Assembly (NCBI GenBank): GCA_014898415.1 | Contig: RCTD01000002.1 | Location: 2,418,001-2,482,000 of the forward strand | Length of the DNA stretch: 64,000 nt | Direction of reading: 5' to 3' | Source of the DNA: Stromatinia cepivora | Taxonomy: Eukaryota; Ascomycota; Leotiomycetes; Helotiales; Sclerotiniaceae | Shown here: positions 1-13,800 of the stretch, one piece after another | How positions within the stretch are numbered: position 1 is the stretch's first letter | How the letters are laid out: every line of letters begins with the position of its first letter | Notes under the pieces: generated by a model | Told to the model about the DNA's origin: nothing | Databases searched by the model: none | The model's input: the letters and a program-made list of their open reading frames with translations, nothing else | Translations under genes and position numbers: made by a program

Positions 1-3000
1 TTCCAAGACTTAATGGTGATTATTAACAAACATTAGATTCAGGATCTAGGTAATATGCCGCATTCGCTTAAGTTAAGTATTCCCCCTTCTTCGCCTGTAT
101 CATTTCACCCCTGATCTCTCTTATATCGTCGCATCTCATCTCGTTTCGTTTCACGGTTTTAGATACATGGCGAGGTGTACAATGCAGTGAGCGCATATGT
201 ATGCATGCGAGATGATGGCAGAGAACCGTTTGAGAATGTTGATCTTTTGGGTGGGTTCCTGTTTCTTGGTTTTGGTGGGTGGGTGGATTTTGGAGAAGGG
301 GGGGCTTGTGGAAAATATTGAATGTGTGGGATATGGGGAATACGGGGAGAATATGTGGTTTGAATAGGTGGGGATGGATGGTGGAGGGTTGGTGGAGGGT
401 GTTGTTTGTGTAGGGCCTGTAATGCATTTTGGGTAAGGTTTGTGTATGGCTTTACGTAGGTACTAGGTAGGTTGTATAGCAGAGTCAAAGTCTAATATAG
501 GGACATGCATTGTTTGTGTAAGATACATAGATACATAAGCTAAGGCTATGGAAGGGTGTTTCATAGAGAAGGGGAATATGCGATGAAGGGGAAGGAGGAA
601 GAGCGCATACGAGATGTCGTGGGATGCAATTACTGCTTTTCAATATACAATCTCTACAGCAGTCGTACCTCGGAAAGTATATGCCATGGTATGTATGTAT
701 TCTAATGTTTGGCTGGCGAATTTGAATAAGGGTGGATGGATTATTTTCTTGATTTTTTTCAATTATTTTTCTGGGAGGGGATGACGGGGATGACGGGGAT
801 GAGGAAGATAAAGGGGGTGGATGGATGGATGGTCAGGGCGAAAGTAAAGTAAAGGAGGGTAGGTGGTATTCGCATACTCGTACACACTTCATCAGTCATA
901 ACTCTAATAATTTGCCATGTGCTAATGTAGTACTATTATATGTATAGAAGGAATCTTATATCTACTACTTACCTGCATAGAACATGGAATATAGAACATG
1001 GAACATGCATAGAAGGAAAAGCGGTAGTGTATATGTACTGGGATCTAATAAGTCATTACGTATATGAATATTTCCTTTTCGTTCTTTCTTTCTTTTTTCT
1101 CTTTGCATTTAATTTTTTAGATACTATCTAGGTATGGTATAGCAATGGTAGTCGCAGGGCTTGTGCAAAGAAGAGAGAGGCTTACACTGCCTCTTTCTTG
1201 GCTGCGACATGGAGGAGGTTTTGTATTGTATTGTATGGTTTTTGTGTCTATGTGGTGGTGCGGGCGATTCATCAAGTTTCTTTTCTTTTTTGGCTTGGTA
1301 AATATATTCACAAATAATCTGCCAAAACATATGCATCATCTCGCGTGCGGCGTTCTTCCCAAAACATAAGATCACCAAGTTACGAATCGTAGATATCGAT
1401 ATGTCGGTTTATAGTAGGTATATAGGAGGTATGTAGGGCGTAAAAGCGGTGTGCGGAGAATTTGGTGTGTAGAGGTAAATTGGTATTCTTACGTAGGAAA
1501 TATGTGATAGGGCTTGGTGTATAAACGGGGCGTGGGATGGGGGATTGTGGTGTTTGGTGTGGTGGTACAGAGATGTGAGCGGTGCGCGTTCTTCCGATTT
1601 GGGACTTATGGAAATGGGAGTAAGATTTGGACATCGAAAAGGTAATTGGAATCTGGGATTGTATGTATCTATTTTTGTCGATGATTGATTTGATTGAAAT
1701 GGAGAATTTTTCTACGGAGTAAATACATGTTTGTTCGTATTTCACGGCTGTAGCATCTTGCAACTTGATGTTGTGGTTGTGGTACTAGGAGTGGCATCTA
1801 TCTACAGAGAAAACACCACATATCTCCACGACAGACAGCATGAAACAAGTCGCGGAGACTTATATCGATATAGCCAGGCAAATCGCCTTGAAGGAATAAT
1901 AAAAAAGGGATAAAAAAGGAATAAAAAGAAACACACCAAATCCTCGTCTTGTGATCAATGACGGCAGGACAAAACTTGTACCACCTTCCCACCCACCTAC
2001 TTAGGCCCAAAGATCGAGTATGTAAGCCTGTATCTCGGTAATATACATACATACGGTACTCGTACCGCTGTGATGAGCATCAGATGAATGATGAATGATG
2101 AATGGTTGTACGATGCATACTCGTCCCTGAACCTTCAGAGCGGTAAGGCGGTTTGGGTAATACCCGAGAAACTCGTCTTACATCATTATGATAGATGTAC
2201 TCATTACTCAGCGATGTGCTGATTGATGAAACAGAAATCTGCAATGAGCCTTTCTAGAAGTTTTCCATTCTGGGAATGCTTAGTCATGATGATGATGGTG
2301 TTTCGTTTTGAAGATAACAAAGTGTGCTCCGTACTGCACCCCATAGGCTAAATGGGAAAGTGGTGCTTTGTTCAAGGAGTGCTGTGGTTGGTTGGGTAAT
2401 TGACTTTAAACGGATGAGTAAGGCAGATGGGGGCCGAGTAAAACGTGGTTCGAGTGCATATGTGATGGGGAGTGCATAGCATCCTCGTATAATAGTGGTG
2501 GAATATAGGATGAATATTAGCTCAAGACCTAGTAAGTCGTGATACTTTTCGATAACGGTGCATACACAGTACATAGTACATACACATAAGGAAGAAATAA
2601 ACGAGTGGGTCATAGAAAAGAACTACACGGTAGGATTCCAAAGATTGATCTTCAAACAAATGTATGCATGTAAATGGGGAAAAACTATCTACTTTGGGTA
2701 ATCATCGCGTGGAATTGAGATGCCTAGAATCTAGATTCTGGAGACGAACGATCCGTATACCCGGAGAACAAGGGCACAATGGGATGTTTGTGAAGATATA
2801 AATAAATCTAGATCTATCTGTACCTCGTGGTGAATATGGGAAAGTATGGTACTCAAGAAGGTAACGTGTGAGTGGATCCCCAATGAGCTCATGAATCTAA
2901 GAGATTCGAATTGAGACATTTATGACAATATTCATTTGTAACAGCTTTCTTAACAAGGCACAGCAATTCCATTCACCAGCCCTGCCTAAAATATTGACCA

Positions 3001-4302
3001 TGCGGAAAGGGAAACCTTCGTCGAATAATAAGAATCCAAGCACCAATTCCATGAGACTATGCCGTATATCCCGAGACAAAATCATGTTGTACATCCACAT
3101 TGAATTGGCAGATATAGGAGTTTCTCCATTGATTGATAGCTTTCTTTACCTGTGCGTGCCGTTTGTGGAGAAGTGACTTCAATTAAGACATCTCGCACGA
3201 AGGAGCTGAGAGCGCAAGACGAAACGAAACGAGATACTGTAATAATCATCGTAATGGGGTAGATAGATTGCACTCGGTATGGTTGGTATGGTGGTATTGC
3301 ATGGGGCAGCATAAAGAAGCGAAATGAAGAAGTGTGGGTGTGAATGAGATATTAGACAAGGGGAAAACGTGGAATATTCAGCTGTCAGGGATTTGGACAT
3401 TCCATCAACAGATTCGACATATAAGGGTCAAATTTTAGGTGTGGGTGGTATTGCGGCGTAGAGCACGAGGATACAGGGTTTCTGTTAAGTGTGACCAGGG
3501 TTCAAAACTACATCGCGGTAAACAATAATCGGAAGGTTGGGGGTTGAAGGAATGGGCTTCTGACTAAACAGGTAGGAAGTAAGATCTCAATTCAAATGTG
3601 CCGCACACGATGTAATACTGTAATATAACTGGAATGAAGAAAGTAGGAAACCTGGTGCTCAGTCGGGGAAACTTTATGCAGTGCTTATTGATAATAGGCG
3701 TGGTGTGTATACGAATACTACACTGCAGCATGGTAGTTACGTGGTTGATTGAAGCATACATAATACATATGTAGCTAGCAAATGCGATGAAGGGATTAAC
3801 AAACGTTGATCTCTTGGCAATTTATAGAGACACATGTGACAGTCTGGGATCAATTTGCTGAATGAATCCTTCGAAGAAGAAGCCTTATTCAGGGTTGTAC
3901 TGTACACCCGGAAGGAATGAGGTCCCTTGTACTTGTGTAAACATGACTAGTTACAACCAAATTCGGTCCGAGGTAACTAATGTCTCAATCATTGACAGTC
4001 AACCGCAGTTATTTGTGTCGGGCGTGGGTGCGGGTCAGGATATTCCATTGTATTTCCGGTCGAAGGTCTTCAACGGGCTTTCTCTAAAAATAGTGGATCA
4101 TTCTCCCTAGCCGCATGAAGAAATCAGACAGGGTAAGCATTTAAGTTTGGTTGGCATCCAGAATTCGTCGACAAATCACCAATGTTTCAGAAAAACCTCG
4201 TGCGAGCAAGGATCGAAGCGGGGGTGGGTATATGGTGGCGCGATGAGATTGCCGCCGAGGACTCTGTGAAGCTCAGTGATGTATGTACCGGCCCGTCAAT
4301 TC
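1..4302. other. Gene-free flank with short simple repeats
   Basis: No gene could be supported here. The open frames are short, mostly lack an ATG and read as low-complexity peptides. A purine-rich minisatellite-like patch lies near 775-835, with GATGACGGG repeats followed by GGAT repeats. The stretch ends at the stop codon of the CIA30-type gene that follows on the minus strand. Confidence 0.5.
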
Positions 4303-5629
4303 CTATGATACATTGCATGACCCAAAGAACCACGCCAGCCAGCTCTGCCGCTTTGTATAGATTTCTTCATCTACTCCCGAACTTAGGTTCGTGTGACCTT
4401 TTTCGTTGGGATCATCTCGATATGGTGTATTGATACTCTCTTTGTCTTTTGTGGCGGATATTGATATGATGGCCAGGGAAAAATCCCCTTCTTGGCTGCC
4501 GAAAAAACTTGTCGGTGTTAGTAAATGTGTCATTTGATGGACTGACGGAAATACCTTCGCATCATAATGCTAAATCTTTTGATATTCTTTAGATTCAAAG
4601 GAGTGGCATCTTTCATTTCCCGCCCCCTATAAGTGGGCTTCAAATCTGTCCATTTCACAGAAACGAGTGAATGATCTACGGGACCCTTGAAATCAAACTC
4701 CCAACTAATGGTACTTTGTTCTCTGCCATTGGGACTTTTTGGAAGCAATTCATCTTTGATGATGAAAGTGTATTGTTTTTGATCACTCTTTCCGAGATCG
4801 AGCACAATTCCATCAAAGGCCGTAAGGTCCCACTACAGATTGGGCTGTCAGCTTGAATTCCATGGCCAATCGATAGACTTTCCGCAGACGTGTCTCGCAG
4901 AATTACCCAATGCGTATAATTTATCATTATTGGAGAGTCGAATAAGCGCTTGCTTTTCTTCTGCGTTGGTTGAAGCGCCTCAGTATCCATTTAACTCCAG
5001 AAACAAAAGTATTTTCCGGCCGCCATAAGACATCGATCTGCGTCTGACATAGTAATACAACTTTGTACTTAGCCGTATGCATCACAGAATTCCGTAATCG
5101 TCTAACGGAATTGGAAGCCATGTACGAATGTAGCATTAATGTTCTAACTGCATTTTGGCATTGAGAAATGGCATTGGAAAGGGTATTGAAAAGATCAAGT
5201 AGAATGTCCCAAGTATAACTTAACCAATGTAACAATATGTTTGAGAATGCGAGGTGGCTGATCAAATAGAATGTAACCAGCCCGTTTGGTGAATATCATC
5301 AAACTCTTGATTGGAACTCGAAACATAGGGTCACGGGGATAGAACCATGCCTCATTTTACAAACTTACAGTATGGTCTGCAGTCGTCCTTTGGGATGCGA
5401 AACCTGCACCTCCGAGAGTCTTAATGTCGAGTGTACCACTGAATGTAGCTACTGAGGAGGACGTCGAACATTCGAGATAAGATTGCGAAGCTCCACCTCT
5501 AACTCTATCATCACTTGAGGTCCAATCGCGAGCCGACCAGGGCCTTGGTAAATAAAGCATTAGTAAAATGCTGACGAACTGCTTGCATGGAGATTTTGAT
5601 GCTTACTTTGAGCCGCCAAAAAGATCCAT
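4303..5629 (-). CDS. CIA30 / NDUFAF1-type complex I assembly factor
   Basis: Four exons join into a 226-residue protein: 5629-5607, 5543-5369, 4832-4555 and 4507-4303. The product matches the CIA30 family (NADH:ubiquinone oxidoreductase intermediate-associated protein 30; human NDUFAF1), which helps assemble mitochondrial complex I. Family signatures seen are DLFGGSKPWSARDW at the N-terminus, RVRGGASQSYLEC (about 22-33), LDIKTLGGAGFASQRT (about 46-61), SPNGREQSTISWEFDF (about 99-114), LKPTYRGRE (about 130-138) and GSQEGDFSLAI (about 162-172). Splice sites are canonical: GTAAGC..AAG, GTAAGT..TAG and GTATTT..AAG, the last with a TTTACTAAC branch site. The start is the only in-frame ATG before the first exon's conserved residues. 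Intron 2 is 536 nt, far longer than other introns here. The protein has no obvious mitochondrial presequence, so a cytosolic CIA30-domain paralogue is also possible. Confidence 0.88.
4833..5368 (-). other. Unusually long intron 2 of the CIA30-type gene
   Basis: This 536-nt interval is bounded by GTAAGT and CTGTAG and removing it restores the CIA30 frame at phase 0 (..DHT / WDLTAF..). Other introns in the window are about 47-120 nt. A 112-codon open frame (5265-4927, minus) lies inside, with no family resemblance I recognise; it may be chance, an inserted fragment or a retained alternative exon. Confidence 0.6.
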
Positions 5630-6003
5630 TAATAGAATCGACGTCGATAACGTCTGGATTTCTAAACAATGGGATGATCTAAAGTGCTGTATATGTCGTA
5701 CAAGTTCCTGATAGGTGATGCCCTGATGGTAAAAGCAATGATGATGGTGATGGATTGAGATAAATGGTGATGATGTTATGACATTAGGAAGGGAATTTCG
5801 TTCCGTTCCGTTCTGGATCAATGATCAACACAAAACTGGCAGAGATACCTCTAGCCTTCTGGTTAGCGGGATCAGATCTTAGACACTCACTGCATTGACA
5901 GTTGAAATGAAAGGATAATTTCAAATACTGTCCCGTATAGATTATCCAATGATTTTGAAGGTATACCTAGTATACCTAGTACATGTAAATGTAGATCTTA
6001 TAG
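5630..6003. other. Upstream region of the CIA30-type gene, no gene seen
   Basis: The sequence directly upstream of the CIA30 start contains a short direct repeat (TATACCTAG twice near 5962) and no supported coding region. Confidence 0.4.
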
Positions 6004-6270
6004 TCATAAATCATTTACCAGGTCTTCGGGTCTCATTTCATTAAGCGCGGTTTTATTTTTTGGACTTTTCTGAGGAAAAAGGAATTCTGGTCCGTGCGTC
6101 AAATCAAGCAATTGTGCCAATTGCAATTGTGGGGGTGTGCACTCGGACTTTGGGGTCTTTTTTTTTAATACTCCTTCTAATGCTTGATCCAACAACGTTA
6201 CCAACAAAACAAACACCAACAGTAACACTGATACTTCAAGGATCACCACCGTTAATTTACAACAAACCAT
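6004..6270 (-). CDS. Possible small membrane protein, unrecognised
   Basis: An 88-codon frame starts at a genuine ATG. It begins with a short cytoplasm-like segment (MVCCK) followed by about 22 hydrophobic residues rich in Val and Leu (about 7-28), which looks like one transmembrane helix or an uncleaved signal. The rest is polar with a Lys-rich patch (LKKKTPKSE). I do not recognise a family. No introns are needed, and there are no neighbours within 350 bases on the same strand. The frame could be chance; coding status needs transcript or homologue support. Confidence 0.22.
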   Translation of the reverse strand: MVCCKLTVVILEVSVLLLVFVLLVTLLDQALEGVLKKKTPKSECTPPQLQLAQLLDLTHGPEFLFPQKSPKNKTALNEMRPEDLVNDL

Positions 6271-6930
6271 GCATTAACCGTACGACTGCGGTGATTGAAT
6301 ACTAGGAAAGAGCCCGTCGGTCGGTCGTCGAAGAGTAGAACCCGAGTTTGCACGGAAAAATGATCACAAATGGATCCTTCGACCGAGAAGCTCTGGCCTT
6401 ATACTTCCGTTCCCTTGCTCGAATCATGATGACCTCCAACCCCGCGGGGAGTCTGTTGGCCGATGATACACTGTTGGAACGGAGATAGTAGGCCTCGCAG
6501 ATCAAGTCTCGGTATGGAGATAAGCATTGTGTATGTGGGTGGCTGTGAATATATCTATTTTGAGCATGGCATTTGGTGCATGGTGATGAAAGCCTCACGC
6601 AAATCCTATGGCATATCACAATGGCATCGAAAATATTGGCATGTAAGGTTGAGAGAAGTCATTTTCAGATTTTGCTACACAAAAGAATGAAAGGAAAAAA
6701 ACACTAATCGTACTGGGTATTTACATTAGGATCGTTCCTTCATTTCTACCAGCAGTAAATCAAACTCCGTACACTCCTGACTCCCATTGATTTGCTCCTC
6801 CCAGATCTTCCATCATTTCCAAGCAATGCCCAAATACCATCTAAAGCGAGTGTCGAGCACTTCGAACTCTGTTTCACATATCCCAAGCAAAAGAATCAAA
6901 TATCCTGAATCGTCATTTTGATACCCTCTC
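6271..6930. other. Intergenic, no gene seen
   Basis: Only short overlapping frames on both strands; none has a recognisable motif. It includes the probable 3' untranslated region of the bZIP gene that ends at 6931. Confidence 0.4.
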
Positions 6931-7863
6931 TCATATATGCGCCATCATGCGTGGCGAGGGAGGCATGGAAAGAGGAGTAGTGGGATATTGGTATCCGGAC
7001 TCAGAACATGTGGTAGAATGCTCGTAAGAGTGTGAAAGAGGTGGCGTCTGCATATATCTGTTAGGACCCAAACCAAGTGGCTTCGCAGCTTGAGGGTGCC
7101 TTACATGAGGATTATCATAGCCGTGATGTGAATGAATATCGATTGCTGGCAAGCCTTGGTAGCTCATATTGTAGGGACTCATGGTATCTTCAGGTTCTCG
7201 CTTGATTGCATCGTTGAAATGCATCATGGAAGGCAAAGTCACTGGCACTGTTGGTGCCATGTAATGCTGGTATGCCTCTGATCGTTCACTATCGGAAACT
7301 GCGCGATATGGCTGCGAATGTGGGTATGGTGGATAGGAGATATCCTCTGGAGCAGGGTATGTGTGATATGTGAATAGAGGTGGTGTTCTAGATCCATCAC
7401 GATCGAAATTCTGAGAGAAGATGATCTCGTCATCGCTGTGCATAGGAGGTGTGTATTGGCTTGGCAAAAGTCTTGGGGAGACTTGTCGTTGTATATTTTC
7501 CGGGCTCCTTCTGTATTGTTGATTCTCGTTGCTGCGCTCGGGTTGATGAATCTCCGCATGCGCTTGAGGTGGGGAGGCTGAAGAGGAACCAGCTCTGCGC
7601 TCAAGGTCTTCGAGACGTCTCTTGAGCTTCTTGCCTAAAAGTAAGGAATTAGTAGCTGTTGATGATTCAAAGCTATGAATGAACAACTTACGGTAATTTC
7701 TTTGAGCAATACGATTCTGAATTCTTCTGCGCTCAGCAAGATCAGAAATCTTTGTCCAGTCTTCATCTGGATTGGCGGAACTGCTGAAAGCGCTGCTGGT
7801 GCCGTGAGTTGTCATATGTCTGGCGGTGGTAGCCGTAGAATATGTATAGCTGTGTCGAGACAT
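6931..7863 (-). CDS. bZIP transcription factor
   Basis: A two-exon gene encodes about 291 residues. The basic region is RRRIQNRIAQRNYRKKLKRR (about 45-64), with the bZIP N-x7-R signature as NRIAQRNYR at 50-58, followed by a short leucine-zipper start (LEDLERRA). The rest is Pro/Ser/Tyr/His-rich, typical of an activation or low-complexity region, and ends MPPSPRMMAHI. A 57-nt intron (7691-7635, GTAAGT..TTTTAG) interrupts the basic region. It is a multiple of three, so the unspliced frame stays open and would insert 19 residues between NYR and KKLK. The protein should bind DNA as a dimer in the nucleus. The zipper is very short, so a partner-dependent or atypical dimer is possible. Target genes cannot be inferred from context. 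Confidence 0.88.
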   Translation of the reverse strand: MSRHSYTYSTATTARHMTTHGTSSAFSSSANPDEDWTKISDLAERRRIQNRIAQRNYRKLFIHSFESSTATNSLLLGKKLKRRLEDLERRAGSSSASPPQAHAEIHQPERSNENQQYRRSPENIQRQVSPRLLPSQYTPPMHSDDEIIFSQNFDRDGSRTPPLFTYHTYPAPEDISYPPYPHSQPYRAVSDSERSEAYQHYMAPTVPVTLPSMMHFNDAIKREPEDTMSPYNMSYQGLPAIDIHSHHGYDNPHVRHPQAAKPLGLGPNRYMQTPPLSHSYEHSTTCSESGYQYPTTPLSMPPSPRMMAHI

Positions 7864-10800
7864 GTTGATAGTTTATTCAAAGTAATGGAAGTGTTTTGAT
7901 TGAGTATCAAAGATAGAAAGGTTGAAGATAGAGCTTGAGCAGGCTTGGAGGATCTGAAGTTCTGTTACAACAAGGTCTTGAGTTGCCCCTACACTGGGGG
8001 GCATTCCTCCATATATATGTAAATGCGGGATAACCAAACTCACGCAGCTATACGGAATTCTCAAACCACTTGGCCCCGAATCCTGGCGCACTTCTTGCTC
8101 AGCTACACTACAACACAAACGACGAAACCCTGTTCAAAGACCCTAGGAGAAGAAAATCCCCTGCAATTACTTTAGATACCCTGCACAGCATGCCCCCCTT
8201 GTAAAGCCACTTTGCACACCCTGTTCAAAACGGCCGGGAGGTGCGCCGTGCAGCTGGGGCAATCGATTCTGCCAGAACGAACACACAACCCACACACCAT
8301 CCCATAGACACCGAGTCCAAACCTAAAAAGGGTACATTCATCCACATGCATGTGTGAGGCGCACTAAAGATCCAATTTCGTAGTCTAAATCTCTCAAATT
8401 GGAATTGTGGATTAATTAAGGACCATTAATAGATTTCCGCCATATCATTCACATCACCAATGTCTATCTCGTAAAGCAGCACCAACCACCAACCGGAATA
8501 ATCTTTCCAGAAGATGTGTGTGATGAAATGTAGATAAATTTAGAAACATTTCACAGTCATTAACATTCCAGAGATAGAATCATTAAAAAAGAAATAAATG
8601 TACGGGAGGCAGTAAAATAGACAAAGTAGTCGTAGTCTTCATTACCAGCTCACCAGCCCTATGGCAGTAAAGCTGACCATACATTATCTTAGGTATTGAT
8701 GGATGAAGCACAAACCACAGGAAAACTATTTTGAAGCCTTTCTCGAACCATGAACCATGAACCGATGAACGCACCAACGAAATACACACAGTCAGTAGTA
8801 CTAACTTCTAACTTCCTTCTCACTGCCCTTTTGGATTTTCTACTTCCCCATATAAGCCTTCTCCTCGTTCTTGTCCCCATGGTGTAAATGTAAATGTTAA
8901 TTTTAGATATTTTAGATGCCTAGGTATAGAACTAGCAGCTCGTATCCAGTATTCATATTCATCTGGTAGGCAGGAAATGAGGACTACGGTGATTGATGTG
9001 TAATTAATAAGGTCTAATGGTTAGTAAGTAGCAAGTTGCAACGGCGACAATCATCTAATCGGGCCCACCTATCTAATCATTATAAAATGGCGTTTTTGGG
9101 GAAATGTTGGGATTTAGCATCAGCCACGATATCGAATCATTCTATGCCCAGATCGAGATAGTTATCACATCACAATGCATCTCTCTTGTCGCATACATAG
9201 TCCAAATGGTTGCCTGAAGACCTTTTCTTGGACAATTGGATGGACCCTGGTAGAAAAGTAAAACCTCGAGACCCGATAAACGATGCGATGGACATTATTC
9301 ACTTATTCACTGGATTAGTTACGAGTTACGGAAGACATTATTCACTTATTTTCGAGAACATCTTGGCCATCCTCCATACTGGGCTCTATTCGTGGAAAGC
9401 ATGGTCTTCTGTTCTGGGATTGGAGGCTCCATTTTAGTACATCGGAAGCCATGAGTAAACGATTTCTATCACACATAACCACCTAACAACCTAACACCTA
9501 ACACCTAACTAGTAGGCTCTAAGCCCGTCCTTGCCTTGTTTCCCTTTCCCCTTTTACGATTTCTGCTCGAAGAACAATCACAAGATTCTTTGAGGTCGCC
9601 GACATCGTTTCTAACATGGCTAAAATCTATTCATGGCATTGGCATTCATGAGTGTGAAATCATAGGATGATATATGTATTGAGCATTTACTATAGTTAGG
9701 TAGTGACTGTTATTTACAGGGTCGGCTTTTAGGAGGGGTTTAGATAAGTGCCCTTATAGGTTGGTCTACTTTCAATGGATTTTAATCACTATCGCCATGC
9801 ATATATAGATTTTCTTCTAAGAAGATCTCTCTGCCCAATCTCTATTGGAAAATGATTGCGGATGTCGCGATATATACTTCAAATATTCTAACTGGTGTCC
9901 ACTATTCTGAATACTCTCAACAAGTCAATTTGTTTCAAGCCCATTAAGCCAAGAAAATTCTTCAGCATCTTGAGATTGACATCGCCGTCTACAGTAATTG
10001 CACGATGAATAATTGATTGCGTTGATCCATCCCCAAGCCATATCCTTGCCGTGTCACATCCAGCCCTTCCAGTACACGTGCTTTGTCATATGTTTATTTA
10101 TTTCGACCCGCCGACGAGCAAGACAACTTGGGGACGAGATAATAAATTGATTGGATGGTAGACCGAAGAAGACAAGGAAAAAAATGGAAAAATCCCAAAT
10201 GTTACTATATTTTCTTGGGAACCAAAACTCCACACCCTTGAACACACAGACACACACAGATACCCCCCGACCTCTCCGCCATCAATCAAAGTCCACACCG
10301 CAGGAAAATTGGCTGCATGGAGCATTTTAACCCCTGTTATACACTTATCAGCCAATCATCATTGCAAATTCTTGCTTTACCGAGCGAAGTCGTAATTCAA
10401 CGACGGTGAGAAAACCGAACAGTAGCGGAGTACCACAATTTTATGCTCCTGTTACAAAAGGGAAGATGATTAACGAAGCATCCACAAATCCTCGCATCTT
10501 CCATTCCAGTGCGACCGAATAACGCATTAGATGCCCAGGTGGCCTCGTTGCGCATGACACCATTGACTGCTCAGCCCTACCCGGTCGCCCATCTTCCCCT
10601 CTCATCTTTACAGATGCGAAATAATCCCGAAGGTAGGTTGTTGTGTTGTCTTCCAACACCATGTACTGTAGCAACGACAAACGGAATTGTTTTCCGCAGT
10701 CATTATCTGTCCAACACCACGATGAAATCAATATCTTAGGCATCAAAATGCTTCGAGACCTGCGGTTACGAATTGGCTTTAGACCAGGTTTCTAGCATGG

Positions 10801-13800
10801 GGTTAATCGAGGCCGGGTTTAGGATACGGTTACACATGTTTTGCGGTGAAGAGTATTTTTGTTCTTTGCCATGAACGATCAGCGATGAACAACGAACACC
10901 ATATAGATTCGGATTTACGGCGAAAGTGTTCCAAAGTTTTATGGCGGAATTAATGCCTTCCTTCACTAATGAAATCTAACTCCTAAATCCGAATGTATCC
11001 GCCAGTGCAAGCCGTCAGGAATATTGATAGTTACGAGCCTGTCATTCCCGCCTGCCGCCTCTTCTCCTTGATGTTTCCCTTTTCATTTTGACGAATGATT
11101 CCCTTGAAGATTTCCTATGTTTCTATTCCTATCATTATCCTATCTATTCCCTTAGCCACGATAGTCGTCAGCAAAGTGCTTGCCTTTTCATATTTAGGAC
11201 CACTCCATTTTCAGTGCTAGATTGGTTAGTCACAGTACCAAAAAAAACCGAGGGCAATATACCAGATTTTGGATCTAGTGATGACTGTTCATGGATACAT
11301 AAGCCTATCAAAGCTTACAGAAGCTTGTTCATTGCTAAGTACCCAAAAGCCACCTCGGAGAATAGTCGACTGCCACAGGCTGTATCTTCAACAGCAGTAG
11401 CAAGACCAACCAAGCTTCAGGGTGCTTTGACCGGGTTCCTCGCATAGATACGTTTAAGGGCTCACTATCTCTAATGTAAGGGCTGGAAATTGCGGTTCCT
11501 GAATCGATAGTACTCGTCTCGTCTCGTAAATCTCTCATCTAAAGTTCCAGAAGCGGAGTCGTTCGTCCGAGTTGCATCTTTAGCAAGAATCTTGGCATCC
11601 ACATTACATTGTTGTCTGGTATAGTAGACTTGATCGAACTCAATTTAAATGTGGGTCACTGAAGCATCAAAATTCTCGTCCGGTATTTTTGAATGTAAGT
11701 CTGCGAAGAAACGTTGATCTTATGGGATAACAAAGAGTACTCCGGCTCCAGTCTTTCGGGCCTCACAAAGTGGGTAAATCCCATCCTCCCGAGTCTCACC
11801 CCGTGATTGAATATGGTATCTTATTGCATTTCCCGCGTGGTTTCCAGGATACTTTTCTTACTGATTACATGATACATGCATACCATTCCTCATCACCACA
11901 TTGTTCTAGAGTAGAGTAAGTACCGGGGGCCCTGGCATCCAGTCATTTGCCTAGTTCTAAAGTCTTATGTGATATCTTAATCCCACACAGGCACTTCATC
12001 ATCGTTGAAGATGATTCGAGCACGCTTCCATGCGTGGCATGCTTGGTTCAATCGGTGGGTAAGCACAAACAAGCACGCATTACCAAGCCCTCCGAAAACC
12101 TTCTCGTCGTTTAAGGTGCTGACATTATGCCCCGCTATACTTTATTGGCATATCAATCTGCTGCGAGCATTCCCAGTGACAAAGTACCGGGATGGGAAGG
12201 GCTGAGCACTCTCTAGCTTTGGCTAAAGATGCCCTGGCTTGGCATCTTGACTGCATTGTTGGTGGTACGGTCAAAATGTGCTGGTCGTGGTGAATTATAT
12301 ATAGATCCTTAAATATATGTCACGGTGCATGTCATGGCGATTTTGGAAATGTACGAAATTTAGCCTGTGATGTGTATATATCGTACGTACTTTTTATATT
12401 CATATTATAAATGGTTCTTGTCGGAGGAGAGCTTTCAGAATTCCAGGTCGTCTAACCCGCCGTTTATACAAGAATTAATATCCAGCTGCACCAAACTTCA
12501 AACAGATGGGTCTATGGATGAACTAGAACAAGCACTCACTAACCAGCACGCCGTTGAGTAGGTAAGTTAACGTTGAGCCATGGTTTTGGTCCGAGCAATT
12601 GAGACAAACTCCACATGATCAAAGGCTGAGAAAATGGGGACTCCAACCGCATCATCGAGTTTAGACGTCAATGTTTATGCATAAAATACACATCATTACC
12701 ATAAAAACGTATATCCGAGATCTTCAGAACCTGAACCTCTTGTCTTTTTTAGACGGTAGACCTTTCAATATAATATGCATCCTTCGCATGGATACCCCAT
12801 ACAAATCACATCATATCATTCCTTGCAAAGTACTCTCACCAAAAGAATTTCAAAAAGAAAAATCTCGGGGCGATTCAAAACCTGGAGATCCTTCTCGTAC
12901 GACCTGGTGTACGTGAAAAGTACGTGATGGGGCGGTACATGGTTGTTTATGTGAAGATCTGTTACATTGTTATTGCGATTTGATTTGTGCCTAGGCAGGT
13001 ACGTGTAAGGCACGGTGATGTGAAGTTGCATTGAGGGTTTCTAATTGAGTATTGAGTTACCCTTCATTTCACAATCGAATCGGGCGTGGCATGTTCATGG
13101 CTAGGTTTAGGACTCCACGTTCAAGATGGATTCTATCTATGGCTAGTTCGGATTGGGCAAGGAGAATCTGTACGAGAGGAGCAATGGGATTGGCTGTTGA
13201 GAAAGAAGATTAGTTTGGATTAGGGATTGTTACGTCGTGACTTTAAATTAACCTTGACTTCTGCCCAGGCTCTACTTACCTAGTTTCGTTTTCCTATCTT
13301 TCCTTCTTCCCCACTATTATGACTCTACTCCGTACATGGCATGTCATGTCATTTAACGTTGAGAATAGATAATGGAGATCAAAAGCCCATTGTGGAAAGA
13401 TGATGCGCGACCGTTTCGTGCGCTCCGATCGGTTTGTGGCGAAGGAGCGTTTTGATTGGGTTGGGAACGAGGGGTGTGTTGTAGGCTATATTGATATCGG
13501 TAACTAGATCTAGATTATTGCTGTAGGGACAGCGACGATAATGATGGGGATTACGTTGTTTGGGTAGGAAATCTAATTGTATCATGGGCATGCTTTGTCA
13601 TTTGATTATTCATTTAATTCTTCAGAGTACTTACCATCCGAGGCAGGAATCAATGTAGTACAATCGGCTCATATTGTAATCAACACACGAATTGACAGAC
13701 CATATTTATTCCACCGAGTTCGGTACATACCACCATAACGAAAATGTATATATATAAATTGTAATGGTATGTATAACAATATCACTGACTCACCGCCGTC

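Noticed and set aside
159..488. Pro/His-rich minus-strand frame of 109 codons
   Set aside because: Composition comes from a G-rich plus-strand repeat (GGTGGG), typical of a chance open frame.
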